Source: Pseudomonas peradeniyensis
GTDB lineage: Bacteria > Pseudomonadota > Gammaproteobacteria > Pseudomonadales > Pseudomonadaceae
Direction: 5' to 3'
DNA length: 64,000 nt
Assembly (NCBI RefSeq): GCF_014268935.2
Contig: NZ_JABWRJ020000002.1
Coordinates: 1,046,001-1,110,000, forward strand
The notes under the pieces were generated by a model that searched no databases, was not told the origin of the DNA, and saw only the letters and a list, made by a program, of their open reading frames with translations. Made by a program: the position numbers and the translations under genes. Positions 8,981 through 18,200 of this stretch are shown in pieces. Every line of letters begins with the position of its first letter. The first letter of the stretch is position 1.

Positions 8981-10327
8981 TTAGAAACTGCTCTGGATCT
9001 TCAGGCCGCCGATCAGGGCGTCGTCGACCCGCGACACCCCGCCCGGATGGCGGATGTACTGCAGGTTCGGGCGCACGGTGAGCCAGTCGGCCAGGTGGAT
9101 GCCGTAATAGAGTTCGGCGCTGTACTCGGTGTCCTGCACGGGCAGGAAGCCGGGGTTGTCGTAGTCGTCCAGGCCGTTGGCCTGGTTGATGAGGCGGGCG
9201 TTCTTGCGGTAGCCGGGATTGACGTGCACACGGGCCAGGGCGAAACCGATGTCGTCCTTGGCGCGGGCATCGAAGGGCCCCTTGTAAACCACACCTGCCT
9301 GCACATAGTTGTCGATGGCATTGGTCTTCTTGTCGTGCACCGTGGCATTGGCGAACAGGCTCAGGCCGCGCGACTGGTCCGAGGCCAGCGCGGTCACCTG
9401 CTGCTGGGCGCCGAGCCACAGGCCATGCTTGCTCGAGCTGCTGCGGTAGGCGGCGCCGCTGATGGCGGCTGGCGCGCCGTTGCTGTCCTTGAGTACATCC
9501 TGTGCCTTGGCATTACTGTAGTAGTAGCCGGCGCGATATTCCCCTTTCAGGCCATTGACCCGCGGGCTCCAGACCAGTTCGACCGGCATCACCGCGCCCT
9601 GGGTGCCGCTGCCGCTGAGCTTGAAGCCGTTGCCGCTCTCGAGGTTGGAGGGGTTCTGCTCGAACACGCCGACCTGGGCGTAGAGTTCGTCGTTCAGGTT
9701 GTAGCGCACGCGCAGGGCCCACTGGCTGACCGGCCAGTTGTACCAGATGCCACCGACCCAGTTGCCCACCTGCGAGCCGCAGAACGCCAGGTTCTGGAAG
9801 TCGCAGGGGAAGCTGTTGAAGTCCTCGCCTTCGCCGAAGCGGCCGAATTTCACGTCCAGCGCGCCATCGAAGTATTTCTGCTTGATCCACATCTGCGTCA
9901 GTCGCCAGGTCTCGCCACGGCCCCAGACTTCCTGCGCCGAGGTGAAGCCACCGACCCGCGGGTCGTTGATGCGGTCGTTGCTGATGTTGTCGCCATGGCG
10001 TTCGGTGACGGTCAGCTGGAACTCGGTGTCGTGCCAGCCGAGGATCTTCTGCAGGTCCATGTTCACGCCGAAGGTGAACTGGTCGCTGTAGCGCGCCGCG
10101 CGGTCATGGCTGTAGCCGCCGTGCAGGTTGCTGCCCATCTCGCCGGTGTAGCCGAGGGTGAAGTCATAGCCTTTCTCCAGCAGCTCGCTGCGGGTCCCGC
10201 CCCAGTCGCCGAGCATCCACGGCGAGTCCTTGGCGAACATCTCGCTGGCGCTGGTGGTGGGGGACAGGGCGCCGAGCAGGGTGGCGAGGGCGAGGCCGGA
10301 GTAGCGGGTATTGGGCAGCTGGAGCAT
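8981..10327 (-). CDS. oprB: carbohydrate-selective porin OprB
   Basis: A 448-residue outer membrane beta-barrel. A signal peptide covers about residues 1-28. The mature protein begins near SEMFAKDSPWMLGDWGGTR, a signature of the OprB family. It contains the FGRFGEGEDFNSFPCDFQ region with a Cys pair shared by OprB porins, and it ends in Phe (QSSF) as needed for barrel assembly. It lets glucose and other sugars into the periplasm, where Gcd acts. It is transcribed with gcd, only 31 bp upstream. About 190 bp of AT-richer DNA precede the gene and probably carry its promoter. Confidence 0.96.
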   Translation of the reverse strand: MLQLPNTRYSGLALATLLGALSPTTSASEMFAKDSPWMLGDWGGTRSELLEKGYDFTLGYTGEMGSNLHGGYSHDRAARYSDQFTFGVNMDLQKILGWHDTEFQLTVTERHGDNISNDRINDPRVGGFTSAQEVWGRGETWRLTQMWIKQKYFDGALDVKFGRFGEGEDFNSFPCDFQNLAFCGSQVGNWVGGIWYNWPVSQWALRVRYNLNDELYAQVGVFEQNPSNLESGNGFKLSGSGTQGAVMPVELVWSPRVNGLKGEYRAGYYYSNAKAQDVLKDSNGAPAAISGAAYRSSSSKHGLWLGAQQQVTALASDQSRGLSLFANATVHDKKTNAIDNYVQAGVVYKGPFDARAKDDIGFALARVHVNPGYRKNARLINQANGLDDYDNPGFLPVQDTEYSAELYYGIHLADWLTVRPNLQYIRHPGGVSRVDDALIGGLKIQSSF

Positions 10328-10520
10328 GAGATAGCGCTATCTTTTGATTGTTGAGGAAACGGCAAGCGCAACGAAGTGCGAGATCTTCGAAGGGAAATGA
10401 CTGCGTTGGGTATCGAGTGAAGCGATTCAGCTTGCGGCGGGGAGGATATAGGGGAAGTTGTAAGAAAAAAAGACAAAATGTCGCAGGGGATTGTTGCTGA
10501 TGGGGTAACAGTCAATCAGC

Positions 10521-10572
10521 CCATCGCGGGGCTAGCCCGCTCCCACGGTGGGAGAAGGCTTACCCCGCGATG
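10521..10572. repeat. inverted pair of REP-like elements
   Basis: CCATCGCGGGGCTAGCCCGCTCCCAC followed at once by its imperfect inverted copy, between the oprB promoter region and the 3' end of the TonB receptor gene. The second arm is diverged (GGGAGAAGGCTTACCCCGC). Confidence 0.75.
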
Positions 10573-10575
10573 ACG

Positions 10576-12633
10576 TCAGAACGAGGTGCGCAAGCCGACC
10601 TGCACACTACGCCCCGGCGCCGGCGCGATATCGCGCAGGATCGAGCTGGCATAGCGCACGGTCTGGTCGGTGAGGTTCTCGCCGCGCACGAAGGCCAGCC
10701 ATTCACTCTGGCCGATGTCGAAGCGATACCCCAGGCTGGCGCCGAGGGTGGTGTAACCGTCTGTGCGGGTCTCGTTGGCCGGTTTGCGGTGCTGTGACGC
10801 GGCGTGCTGTACATCGACCCGCGCCTGCCAGCGGTCCAGCTCCCAGACCAGGCCACTGTTCAGACGCAGCGGGGCGATGCGCGGCAGCGGCTCGCCGCTG
10901 TCGAGGTTCTTGGCCCGGGTGTAGTCGCCGGACAGTTCCAGGGCGAAGCTGCCGTAGCGGTTTTCCAGCAGTTGCCAGCGGTCCTGGGCCTCGATGCCGT
11001 AGAAGCGTGCCCGCACGCCCTGGTAGGCATACTCGGGGATATCGCCGTGGTCATGATCATGATCATGGTCGTGATCGTGGTCATGATCGTCGTGGTCGTG
11101 ATCATGGCCTTCACGCAGGTTGCCGGTGCCGATCAGGCCGATGTAGTTGCGAAAGTGGCTGTAGAACACGCCGACGCTGCCCTTGTGGGTGCCGTTGTCG
11201 AAGCGCAGGGCCAGGTCGGTGGAGATGGCCTTTTCCTTGTTCAGGTTCGGATCGCCGATCTCGTAGGCGCCGGTGGCCACGTGGGCACCGTTGGCGTACA
11301 GCTCGTAGAAGGTCGGCGCGCGCTCGGTGTAGCCGAGGTTGGCGGCCAGCGACCAGACCGGGTCGAGCTGATAAACCGCGCCCGAGGACAGGCTGAAGGC
11401 GTTGAAGCTGCTGGCGCTGTCGGCGCCGGCGAAGTTCTCGTTGCCCTTGGCGTCCGGATCGACCCGGGTGTGTTCCAGGCGCGCGCCCAGGCTCAGGTTC
11501 AGGCGTTCGCTGGCCTGCCATTGCTCGAGCAGGAACAGCGCCAGGCTGTCGGTGTCGGTGTGCGGGACAAAGGCTTCCTCGCCCAGCGCGGAGAATTCGT
11601 TGCGGCTGACCTGGGCGCCGACCACGCCCTCGACGGGGCCCAGCGGCTGGTGACGGGCTTCGATGCGCGCCTCGTAGCCCTTGTTCTTGAAGGTGGTGTG
11701 CACCTCGCCGCTTTCGATCTCGCGGTGCTGGTAGTCGGTGTAGCCGGCATCGACCTTGAACGAGCTGAACGGCCCGTCGAGGTCGCGCAGTTCCGAGGCG
11801 AAGCCATAGTGGTCCTGCTGCATGTCCAGGCGCACGCCGGGCTCGGCCACCGAGCCGTAGTTGCTGTCGTAGCGGCTGTAGGACAGGCCGGTGTAGCCAT
11901 GCTCCCAGTGATAGGAGCCGCCGATCGCTCCGCCGTCCTGACGCCCGGCGCTGTTTTTCAGGCGATGCTTGCTGCCGGGCTCATCGGCATCGCGGACCTT
12001 CGAGCTGCGGGCGTAGCCGGGGATGCGCAGGTCGTTGAACTGGCGGCTGTTGGCGTCCAGGTGCAGGGCGAAGGCGCCGTTGCCGGCCTCCAGCTTGCCG
12101 GCGCTGCTGCGGGTGGTGTCGGCGCCGCCGTAGCGCAGCTCGCCCGCGCCGTGGATGCCGTCGATGGGCGAGTCGGGGATGCGGTTGTCGAAGGTGTTGA
12201 CCACGCCGCCGATGGCATTGCCGCCATACAGCAGCGCGGCCGGACCGCGGACGATCTCGACCCGCTCGACGGTCACCGGGTCCAGGGGCACGGCGTGGTC
12301 GTAGGACAGCGACGAGGCGTCCAGGGCGCCGACGCCGTTGCGCAGAATGCGGATACGGTCGCCGTCCAGGCCGCGGATCACCGGGCGGCTGGCGCCGGGG
12401 CCGAACCAGGTGGAGGCGACGCCGGGCTGTTTGTTGAGGGTTTCACCGAGGCTGCCGTGCTGCTGTTGCAGCAGGTCGTCGCCTTCGAGGACGGTACTGG
12501 GCGCGGCCAGCTGGGCGTTGCCCAGCGGGTTGGCGGTGATCACCTGGGGTTGCAGTTCGACGGCCTGGCTGGAGGTGGAGGCCAGCCAGAGCGCAACGGC
12601 AAGGGGGGAGAGGTGCAGCGGCGTGTGACGCAT
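10576..12633 (-). CDS. TonB-dependent outer-membrane receptor, zinc (ZnuD-like) type with His/Asp-rich loop
   Basis: A 685-residue TonB-dependent receptor. After a signal peptide (about 1-24) comes the plug domain with PGVASTWFGPGASRPVIRGLDG, VERVEIVRGPAALLYGG and NAIGGVVN, then a 22-strand barrel that ends in Phe. At about 503-530 an extracellular-loop segment consists almost wholly of alternating His and Asp, a feature of zinc importers such as ZnuD. A good Zur-like box lies upstream at 12667-12684. Together these indicate uptake of zinc, or a zinc chelate, across the outer membrane under zinc limitation. The substrate is inferred. It could be mistaken for a copper or haem receptor, but the Zur box argues for zinc. 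Confidence 0.9.
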   Translation of the reverse strand: MRHTPLHLSPLAVALWLASTSSQAVELQPQVITANPLGNAQLAAPSTVLEGDDLLQQQHGSLGETLNKQPGVASTWFGPGASRPVIRGLDGDRIRILRNGVGALDASSLSYDHAVPLDPVTVERVEIVRGPAALLYGGNAIGGVVNTFDNRIPDSPIDGIHGAGELRYGGADTTRSSAGKLEAGNGAFALHLDANSRQFNDLRIPGYARSSKVRDADEPGSKHRLKNSAGRQDGGAIGGSYHWEHGYTGLSYSRYDSNYGSVAEPGVRLDMQQDHYGFASELRDLDGPFSSFKVDAGYTDYQHREIESGEVHTTFKNKGYEARIEARHQPLGPVEGVVGAQVSRNEFSALGEEAFVPHTDTDSLALFLLEQWQASERLNLSLGARLEHTRVDPDAKGNENFAGADSASSFNAFSLSSGAVYQLDPVWSLAANLGYTERAPTFYELYANGAHVATGAYEIGDPNLNKEKAISTDLALRFDNGTHKGSVGVFYSHFRNYIGLIGTGNLREGHDHDHDDHDHDHDHDHDHDHGDIPEYAYQGVRARFYGIEAQDRWQLLENRYGSFALELSGDYTRAKNLDSGEPLPRIAPLRLNSGLVWELDRWQARVDVQHAASQHRKPANETRTDGYTTLGASLGYRFDIGQSEWLAFVRGENLTDQTVRYASSILRDIAPAPGRSVQVGLRTSF
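11037..11105 (-). repeat. coding trinucleotide-pair repeat for a His/Asp tract
   Basis: About 69 bp of near-tandem CATGATCATGACCACGATC-like hexamers, read on the minus strand as His-Asp codon pairs (GHDHDHDDHDHDHDHD...). The repeat is in frame, so changes in copy number by hexamers would lengthen or shorten the metal-binding loop of the receptor without disrupting it. Confidence 0.85.
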
Positions 12634-12664
12634 GGGGATGTGGCGTTCCTTGGCAGAATTATTT

Positions 12665-12687
12665 GTAGTTACAATATAACATTGCTA
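12665..12687 (-). promoter_or_regulatory. Zur-like operator of the zinc receptor gene
   Basis: The core GTTACAATATAAC matches the gammaproteobacterial Zur box core GTTATA-W-TATAAC in 12 of 13 positions and is flanked by the expected A/T and ATT. It lies 33-50 bp before the receptor start, in a suitable place for repression when zinc is plentiful. A second, weaker copy of the same box precedes rpmE2 at 22077. Confidence 0.72.
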
Positions 12688-12810
12688 TTTCAGCACAAGG
12701 CTTTCTGTGCGTGCCAGTGGTTTTTGTCCAGTGTGCCGGTCGTGCCGCTTGGAAGCCCTTGTATCGGGGCGGGCAACCATGGCCTATCAGGTTCGGCACG
12801 TTGCAACGAA

Positions 12811-12913
12811 TGTAGGAGCGGATTCATCCGCGATGCGCCGCGCGGGCGGCGCTCGATTGTCCAGGCGCCGCAGTTTGCTCGACGAACGCATCGCGGATGA
12901 ATCCGCTCCTACA
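12811..12913. repeat. inverted repeat pair, second REP-like family (GTAGGAGCGGATTCATCCGCG)
   Basis: TGTAGGAGCGGATTCATCCG at 12811 and its exact complement ending at 12913 enclose a spacer of about 50 bp. Each arm also has an internal palindrome (GCGGATtcATCCGC). With the Zur box this accounts for most of the 321-bp gap between the receptor gene and the VF530 gene. Confidence 0.8.
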
Positions 12914-12954
12914 CTCCTGTAAGGTGCGCACCTTCCCGAACCTGGAGCACTGGC

Positions 12955-13176
12955 ATGAGCACGGCCAATCACAACGCGCTGCACGGCAAGACCCTCGAGC
13001 AGATCCTCACCGAGCTGGTGGCGCACTACCAATGGCAAGGCCTGGCTGAGCGCGTCGACATCCGCTGCTTCAAGAGCGACCCGAGCATCAAGTCGAGCCT
13101 GACCTTCCTGCGCAAGACCCCGTGGGCACGGGAAAAGGTCGAGCAGCTGTATGTGAAGCTGCAGCGCAAAGGCTGA
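12955..13176 (+). CDS. VF530 family (DUF2132) small DNA-binding protein
   Basis: A 73-residue protein recognisable as VF530 family by [42 protein letters not shown] and the closing VEQLYVKL. The family is a compact helical fold reported to bind DNA, with no firm cellular role. An ATG follows a good GGAG at the usual distance. It overlaps the next gene by one base (TGATG), so the two form a unit. Confidence 0.88.
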   Translation: MSTANHNALHGKTLEQILTELVAHYQWQGLAERVDIRCFKSDPSIKSSLTFLRKTPWAREKVEQLYVKLQRKG

Positions 13177-13802
13177 TGCCGCGCCGCCCCTGGCTGACCC
13201 TGGCGGCCGTCCTCGGCTGGACCGGCCTGGCGATCCAGTTGTATCTGGTGCTGCTGGCGCGCTGGCAGGAGCAGGCCAGCCTGATCGGCGGGCTGGTCAA
13301 CCTGTTCTGTTATTTCACCGTGCTGAGCAACACGCTGGTGGCCACCGTGCTCAGCCAGGCCGCGTTCGGCCGCGAGTCGGCGGCCAGGCGCTGGTTCCTG
13401 TCGCCGGTGGTGAGCTCGTGCATCGCCGCGAGCATCCTGCTGGTGGCGCTGGCCTACAGCCTGTTGCTGCGCCACCTGTGGCAGCCCCAAGGCTGGCAGT
13501 GGCTGGCGGACGAACTGCTGCACGATGTGATGCCGCTGGTGTTCGTCCTGTACTGGTGGCTGGAGGTGCCCAAGGGGCGATTGCGGCTCTGGCACCTGGC
13601 GGCCTGGGCGTTGTATCCGGCGTTGTACTTTGCCTTCGTGCTGCTGCGCGGGCATGAGATCGGGGTCTATCCCTATCCGTTCATCGATGTGGCACGGTTG
13701 GGATATGGGCAGGTGCTGGGCAATGCTCTGATGGTGCTGGCGGGGTTCTGGGGGATCGGGTTGGTATTGCTGGGGTTGGATCGCTGGCGCAGGCTGTCGT
13801 GA
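13176..13802 (+). CDS. Pr6Pr family membrane protein
   Basis: A 208-residue integral membrane protein with six predicted helices. Family marks include LVNLFCYFTVLSNTLVA near helix 2-3, the DELLHDVMPLVFVLYWW segment, and YPYPFIDVARLGYGQVLGN near the last helices. The ATG at 13176 is chosen because it overlaps the stop of the preceding gene (TGATG). A further upstream start would run through that gene. Function is unknown. The fold is related to FAR-17a/AIG1-like proteins. Confidence 0.85.
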   Translation: MPRRPWLTLAAVLGWTGLAIQLYLVLLARWQEQASLIGGLVNLFCYFTVLSNTLVATVLSQAAFGRESAARRWFLSPVVSSCIAASILLVALAYSLLLRHLWQPQGWQWLADELLHDVMPLVFVLYWWLEVPKGRLRLWHLAAWALYPALYFAFVLLRGHEIGVYPYPFIDVARLGYGQVLGNALMVLAGFWGIGLVLLGLDRWRRLS

Positions 13803-13820
13803 GGTTGCCGATATGCAATC

Positions 13821-13880
13821 CGGTGTAGGAGCGGCCTTGCCGAGGCGTCGGACCGGCCGGAAAGGGCCGCTCCTACACCG
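13821..13880. repeat. stem-loop repeat, third REP-like type
   Basis: CGGTGTAGGAGCGGCC at 13821 pairs with GGGCCGCTCCTACACCG ending at 13880, with a short GC-rich loop. It lies between convergent genes (Pr6Pr and the ferric reductase) and may act as a shared weak terminator. Confidence 0.72.
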
Positions 13881-13897
13881 GGGTGTGCAGATTCTGA

Positions 13898-14659
13898 TCA
13901 TTCGTCGTCGGCGGTACCGTCAGCTCGCCAGTAAGCCGCTGCCTTGAGGGTATCCTCGGACACGCCTTTTTCCAGCAGCAGCGCCTTGGCCTGGCGGGTC
14001 AGTGTCTTCTCCAGCGCCACCCAGCCATACAACCGACCCTGGGGCAACGCCAGGTGCTTGAGCCGCTCCAGTACATCCTCCTGGTGCCGGCGCACCCAGA
14101 TCACCTCGACCTGGGCCTTGCTCGTCAGCGCCTGGCGCTCCTGCTCGTCCTCGATCTGGATCACCGCCAGCACCTGGCGGCCCGCCGGCAGTTCCTCCAG
14201 GCGCCGGGCAATGGCGGGGATCGCCGTCTCGTCGCCGATCAGCAGGTAGCTGTCGAAGATATCCGGAACCACCATCGAGGCCCGCGGGCCGGCGATGTCC
14301 AGGGTCTGGCCAGGCGCGGCCTGGGCCGCCCAGGTAGAGGCGGGGCCGTCGCCATGCAGGACGAAATCGATATCCAGCTGGTTGTTCACCAGGTCGATGC
14401 GCCGTGGCGTGTACTCGCGCATGGTCGGCCGGGCGCCGCCGTCGCGGCCCAGGTTGCGCGCGTCGATGGCCTGCTGTTCCTCGGCGGTGAGGGCGAACAG
14501 CAGCTTGATGTGGTCGTCCGTGCCGACACTGGTGAAACCGGCCAGCTCTGCGCCACCGAGGGTGATGCGGCGCATGCGTGGGGTGAGCTCGGTGACCCGC
14601 AGCACTTCGAGGCGGCGCTGGCGGATCTCGTGGTTGACGCGATGAATGGTGTCGCTCAT
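13898..14659 (-). CDS. siderophore-interacting protein, ferric reductase (YqjH/ViuB family)
   Basis: A 253-residue cytoplasmic flavoprotein that releases iron from ferric-siderophores by NADPH-dependent reduction. Its FAD-binding domain carries TMREYTPRR (the RxYTxR signature), followed by GPASTWAAQAAPGQ. The C-terminal SIP domain has YLLIGDETAIPAIARRL and a late AAYWRADG. Length is normal. It overlaps the PadR-family regulator gene by 4 bp, so both come from the promoter region at 15190-15290, which carries a Fur-like site and a large palindrome. In E. coli the equivalent pair yqjH/yqjI is divergent. Here the two are cotranscribed. Confidence 0.93.
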   Translation of the reverse strand: MSDTIHRVNHEIRQRRLEVLRVTELTPRMRRITLGGAELAGFTSVGTDDHIKLLFALTAEEQQAIDARNLGRDGGARPTMREYTPRRIDLVNNQLDIDFVLHGDGPASTWAAQAAPGQTLDIAGPRASMVVPDIFDSYLLIGDETAIPAIARRLEELPAGRQVLAVIQIEDEQERQALTSKAQVEVIWVRRHQEDVLERLKHLALPQGRLYGWVALEKTLTRQAKALLLEKGVSEDTLKAAAYWRADGTADDE

Positions 14660-15189
14660 GGGGTGTTCTCCGTAACAGGGGTGGCCGGCCCGGAGGCGAT
14701 GGCCTTGGCGGTGTCGTTGAGCAGGTTGCGCACCCGCTCGATCTCTTCGCTGGTCCAGCGGCCACTGTGCATGTGCAGGGCGTGGCGCAGGTTGCCGACG
14801 GCTTCGTGGATTTCCGGTGGCCGGTCGTGGCCGCGCAGGGCGCGCTTGCTCACCTCGATGCGCATGCGCACGCCGTCGAGGGCGACGGCTTGTTCCTGCA
14901 AGGCACTGCGGCCGGCATCGGTGATGGCGTAGAGGCGCTTGCTGCCCTGGATGGCGCCGGTGACCAGTTCGGCTTCCTCGAGATAGCTGAGGGTGGGGTA
15001 GATCACCCCGGGGCTGGGGCTGTAGCTGCCGTCGAAGAGGGTCTCGATCTGACGGATCAGGTCGTAGCCGTGGCCGGGTTGTTCGGCCAGCATCGACAGC
15101 ATCAGCAGCTTCAGGTCGCCGGGGGCGAACACCCGCGGGCCACGCTCGCCGCGGCCGGGGCGGCGTTCGAAGGGGTCGTGGTCGCGCAT
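14656..15189 (-). CDS. PadR-family metal-responsive repressor (YqjI-like)
   Basis: A 177-residue regulator. An N-terminal tail of about 25 residues (RDHDPFERRPGRGERGPR) precedes a PadR winged-helix domain (about 28-105) with LLMLSMLAEQPGHGYDLI and SPGVIYPTLSYLEE. A helical dimerisation region follows. E. coli YqjI represses the neighbouring ferric reductase gene and is relieved by nickel. The His/Cys-rich tail of YqjI is much reduced here (two or three possible ligands), so metal sensing may differ. It is probably autoregulated through the palindrome at 15208-15247. Confidence 0.9.
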   Translation of the reverse strand: MRDHDPFERRPGRGERGPRVFAPGDLKLLMLSMLAEQPGHGYDLIRQIETLFDGSYSPSPGVIYPTLSYLEEAELVTGAIQGSKRLYAITDAGRSALQEQAVALDGVRMRIEVSKRALRGHDRPPEIHEAVGNLRHALHMHSGRWTSEEIERVRNLLNDTAKAIASGPATPVTENTP

Positions 15190-15207
15190 GGGGAAGAGCT
15201 CCGTCTG

Positions 15208-15247
15208 TTTAGATATATCGCAAGATATTACTCAAGATATATCTAAA
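15208..15247. promoter_or_regulatory. large inverted repeat, likely operator of the PadR/YqjI-like regulator
   Basis: TTTAGATATATC (15208-15219) and GATATATCTAAA (15236-15247) are perfect 12-bp inverted copies 16 bp apart, with a further AAGATATT half-site between them. They begin 18 bp upstream of the regulator start. YqjI and other PadR proteins bind AT-rich palindromes of this kind in their own promoters. Confidence 0.75.
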
Positions 15248-15263
15248 GACAAGCCTTCAAATG

Positions 15264-15281
15264 CAGATGATTATCATCTAA
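15264..15281. promoter_or_regulatory. Fur-like box upstream of the PadR/ferric reductase pair
   Basis: AGATGAT-T-ATCATCT is a perfect 7-1-7 palindrome, and its core ATGATTATCAT matches the centre of the Fur consensus at 10 of 11 positions. It is about 75-90 bp upstream of the regulator start, in the region where the promoter must lie, and fits iron repression of a ferric-siderophore reductase operon. Confidence 0.65.
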
Positions 15282-15293
15282 TTTCTTGATGGT

Positions 15294-18200
15294 TCAGGAT
15301 TGGCCCGTCACCTGCGGCGCCTTGCAAGCGGTGGGGTTGCCCGGCTCCAGGTACGGCATGAGGATCGGCGCCATGCCCTTGAGCACCTGCACCGGCAGCG
15401 CGGAGGTGAACTTGAAGGCTTCTGCCGAGCGCCCCGGGACGAACGCGGTGAGGGTGCCGAAGTGGTTGTCGCCGAGGAAGAACACGAAGGTCGCAGTGCG
15501 GTTCAGCGAACGCGAGCCGATCAACCGGCCGCCGGCGCCGAAGCTTTCGATGCGGTTGTCGCCGGTGCCGGTCTTGCCGCCCATCACCAGCGGGGTGCCG
15601 TCGTGCAGCTTGAAGCTGCCGGAGATGCGCCGCGCGGTACCTGCATCGACCACCTGCGACATGGCACCCTTGAGCGCCCGGGCGACTTCCACCGGGAGGA
15701 TCCGCTGGCCACGGTCGGGGTCGCTGATCAACTGGGTCTCGTAGGGGGTGTTCTGGGCGAAGTGCAGGGTGTCGATGCGCAGCGTGGGCAGGCGCACGCC
15801 GTCGTTCTGGATGATCCCGACCAGTTCGGACAGCGCGGCCGGACGGTCGCCGGAGCTGCCGATGGCGGTGGCCAGCGACGGTACCAGGTGGTCGAACGGG
15901 TAGCCGACGCGCTTCCAGCGCTGGTGGATGTCGGTGAACGCCTCGATCTCGACCATGGTGCGGATGCGGCTGTCGCGGGCGCCCTGGTGGCGGCTCTTGA
16001 ACAGCCAGCTGTAGACCTCCTGGCGCTCGAAGCGGCTGGCGTTGAGGGCGTCCTTGAGCGAGGCGCCGGGGTTCTTCAGCAGGTAGCCGAGCAGCCACAG
16101 GTCCAGCGGGTGGACCTTGGCGATGTAGCCCTGGTCGGGCAGGTCGTACTTGCCCGGGCCGTAGGCTTCGTACATCTCTACCAGGCGGCCGTCGGTGAGC
16201 TTGGCCATGGCCTTCTTGTCTTCCTTGCTGTGGGCGCGGACGAAGGCGTTGAAGGTCTCCTGGCCGGCCTCGGGGAACAGGTAGCGGTGCACCGCGGCCA
16301 GGCGCTGCGGGGTCACGCGCATGCTGTCGAGGAAGGTGTCCAGGCGCTGCTGCGAGGTCTTGCGCTGGTACTTCTTCCAGAAACGCATGGTGTAGTTGGA
16401 GCCTTCGCGGTCGGCGAAGCGCGCCAGGTATTCCTGGCGGCGCGGGTCGCTGTCGTCCCTGAGCAGTGGTTCGCGGTTGAACGGCTGCTGGTAGGTGACG
16501 TAGCGCACGATGTCGCGCATCAGGCGGATGAACGGCAGGTTGATCGACTCGCGCAGGGCATCCTTGAGGGTCGGGTTGCGGTTGTTGTCTTCCTTGCGGA
16601 AGTTGTTGAACACATGCATGCCGCCACCGGTGAAGAAGGCCTCGCCGGTGTTGGCCGAGTACTTGCGCTCGAGCGCCGCGTCGAGCATGGCGTCCAGGCT
16701 CTGGTTCTTGCTGTTCTGCATCAGCCATTCCAGCGACCACTGGGTGAGGCGGTCGAGTTCGGCCACCGGGACCTTCTTCAGCTCGGCCGCCGGCTTGCCG
16801 GCGTACTTGCCGTGCAGCTCGGCGATGATTTCCAGGTAGGTGGTCAGCACCCGCAGCTTGGCGGTGGAGCCCAGTTCGAGCTTGCTGCCTTCGTTGATAT
16901 CGAAGGGCTGGTTGGTGCTGTCGGTCTGCACCCGCACCCGCGAGCCGTCGGCGGTGCGTTCGAACAGGGTGAAGCTGTAGCTCACCTGGTCGGTGGTCTT
17001 GGCGGTGAGCAGACGTTCGCCGATCAGGCCGATCTGCGCGGCGAACTCCGGGTCGGCGAGGTTCTTCAGGTACTGGCTGACCTGCACCTGCAGGTCGGCC
17101 TGCAGGGTGCTGGTGGCCGACAGGTCGAGGCGGTCGAGGTCATACAGCGGCCGATTGAGCATGGCCGCCAGGCGATTGCGGGCCAGGCTGATGCCTTTGT
17201 TGGTGATGATCGGCACGATGGTCGGTTGGGCCACCCAATCGCGGTACACCGCCTTGCTGGCCAGGGCGGCGTCGGCCAGGGGGCGCTCGATGATGCCGTT
17301 GGCCGCCAGCACGCGGATGTGCGAGTCGGTGAGCTCGGCCAGCTCGATGCGGCCCTTGGACAGGTAGTGCGAAGGGCGGCGCTGGGCGATCATCAGCGAC
17401 AGCACCTGACGCAGGGCCAGGCCGCGCTCGGCCATGCTCTTTTCGTCGCTGGCGGTGGAGGTGAGGGCCTGGTTGACCTGGTCGAAGTCGGCGCCGTACC
17501 ACACCCGCAGGCCTTCGGCCATGCCGTGCACCTCGCCGTGGCCGGGTACCGCCGACAGCGGCACGCTGTTGAGGTAGTCGCGCACGATGCGTTCGCGGGC
17601 CTCGGTGGTGTCCGGGCCGCCCTGGTAGGCGCGCACGCTGGCGGAAATCATCTGGCGGATCTTCTCGGCGCCCGAGACGGTCAGCCCGTCGGGTGAATGC
17701 CGGTACTTCTCCAGCTGGGTGGCCAGGGTGCTGCCGCCGGCCGACTGCCCGGGCAGGGCCAGGTACTTGGCTACCTGGCTGTAGGCGGCCTTGGCGAAAC
17801 GCGGCCAGTCCACCGCCGGGTTGTTCTGCGGGTCTTTCGGGTCGAGCAGGTCGCGGTTCTCGATGAACAGCAGGCTGTTGACCATCACCGGCGGGATCGC
17901 CGCGAAGTTCGGGTACAGGTGCTGCGGGTAGTTGTACTGGTAGAGCATGTCGCCGCGGCAGTCGGTGATCGACAGGCCGGCCTGGATCTTCTCCACGTAG
18001 GGCACGAACAGGCCGTGATCGACGTAGTTCATCAGCGCCGGGGAGAAGCGCACCTGCTGGTTGATCAGGTAGTCGCGCTTGAGCAGTCGCGGCAGGAACT
18101 CGCCCAGGGCGCTGTAGCCCAGGCGTCTGTCGAAGGGGCCCTCGCCGGGGTAGACGATGGCGTCGCTCGGGCCGGGCTCCAGGGCGTAGGTGAGGGTGCC

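Noticed and set aside
11037..11105. Tandem GATCATGATC repeat taken as a regulatory or CRISPR-like array
   Set aside because: It lies within the receptor gene, is in frame, encodes His/Asp pairs, and has no spacers.
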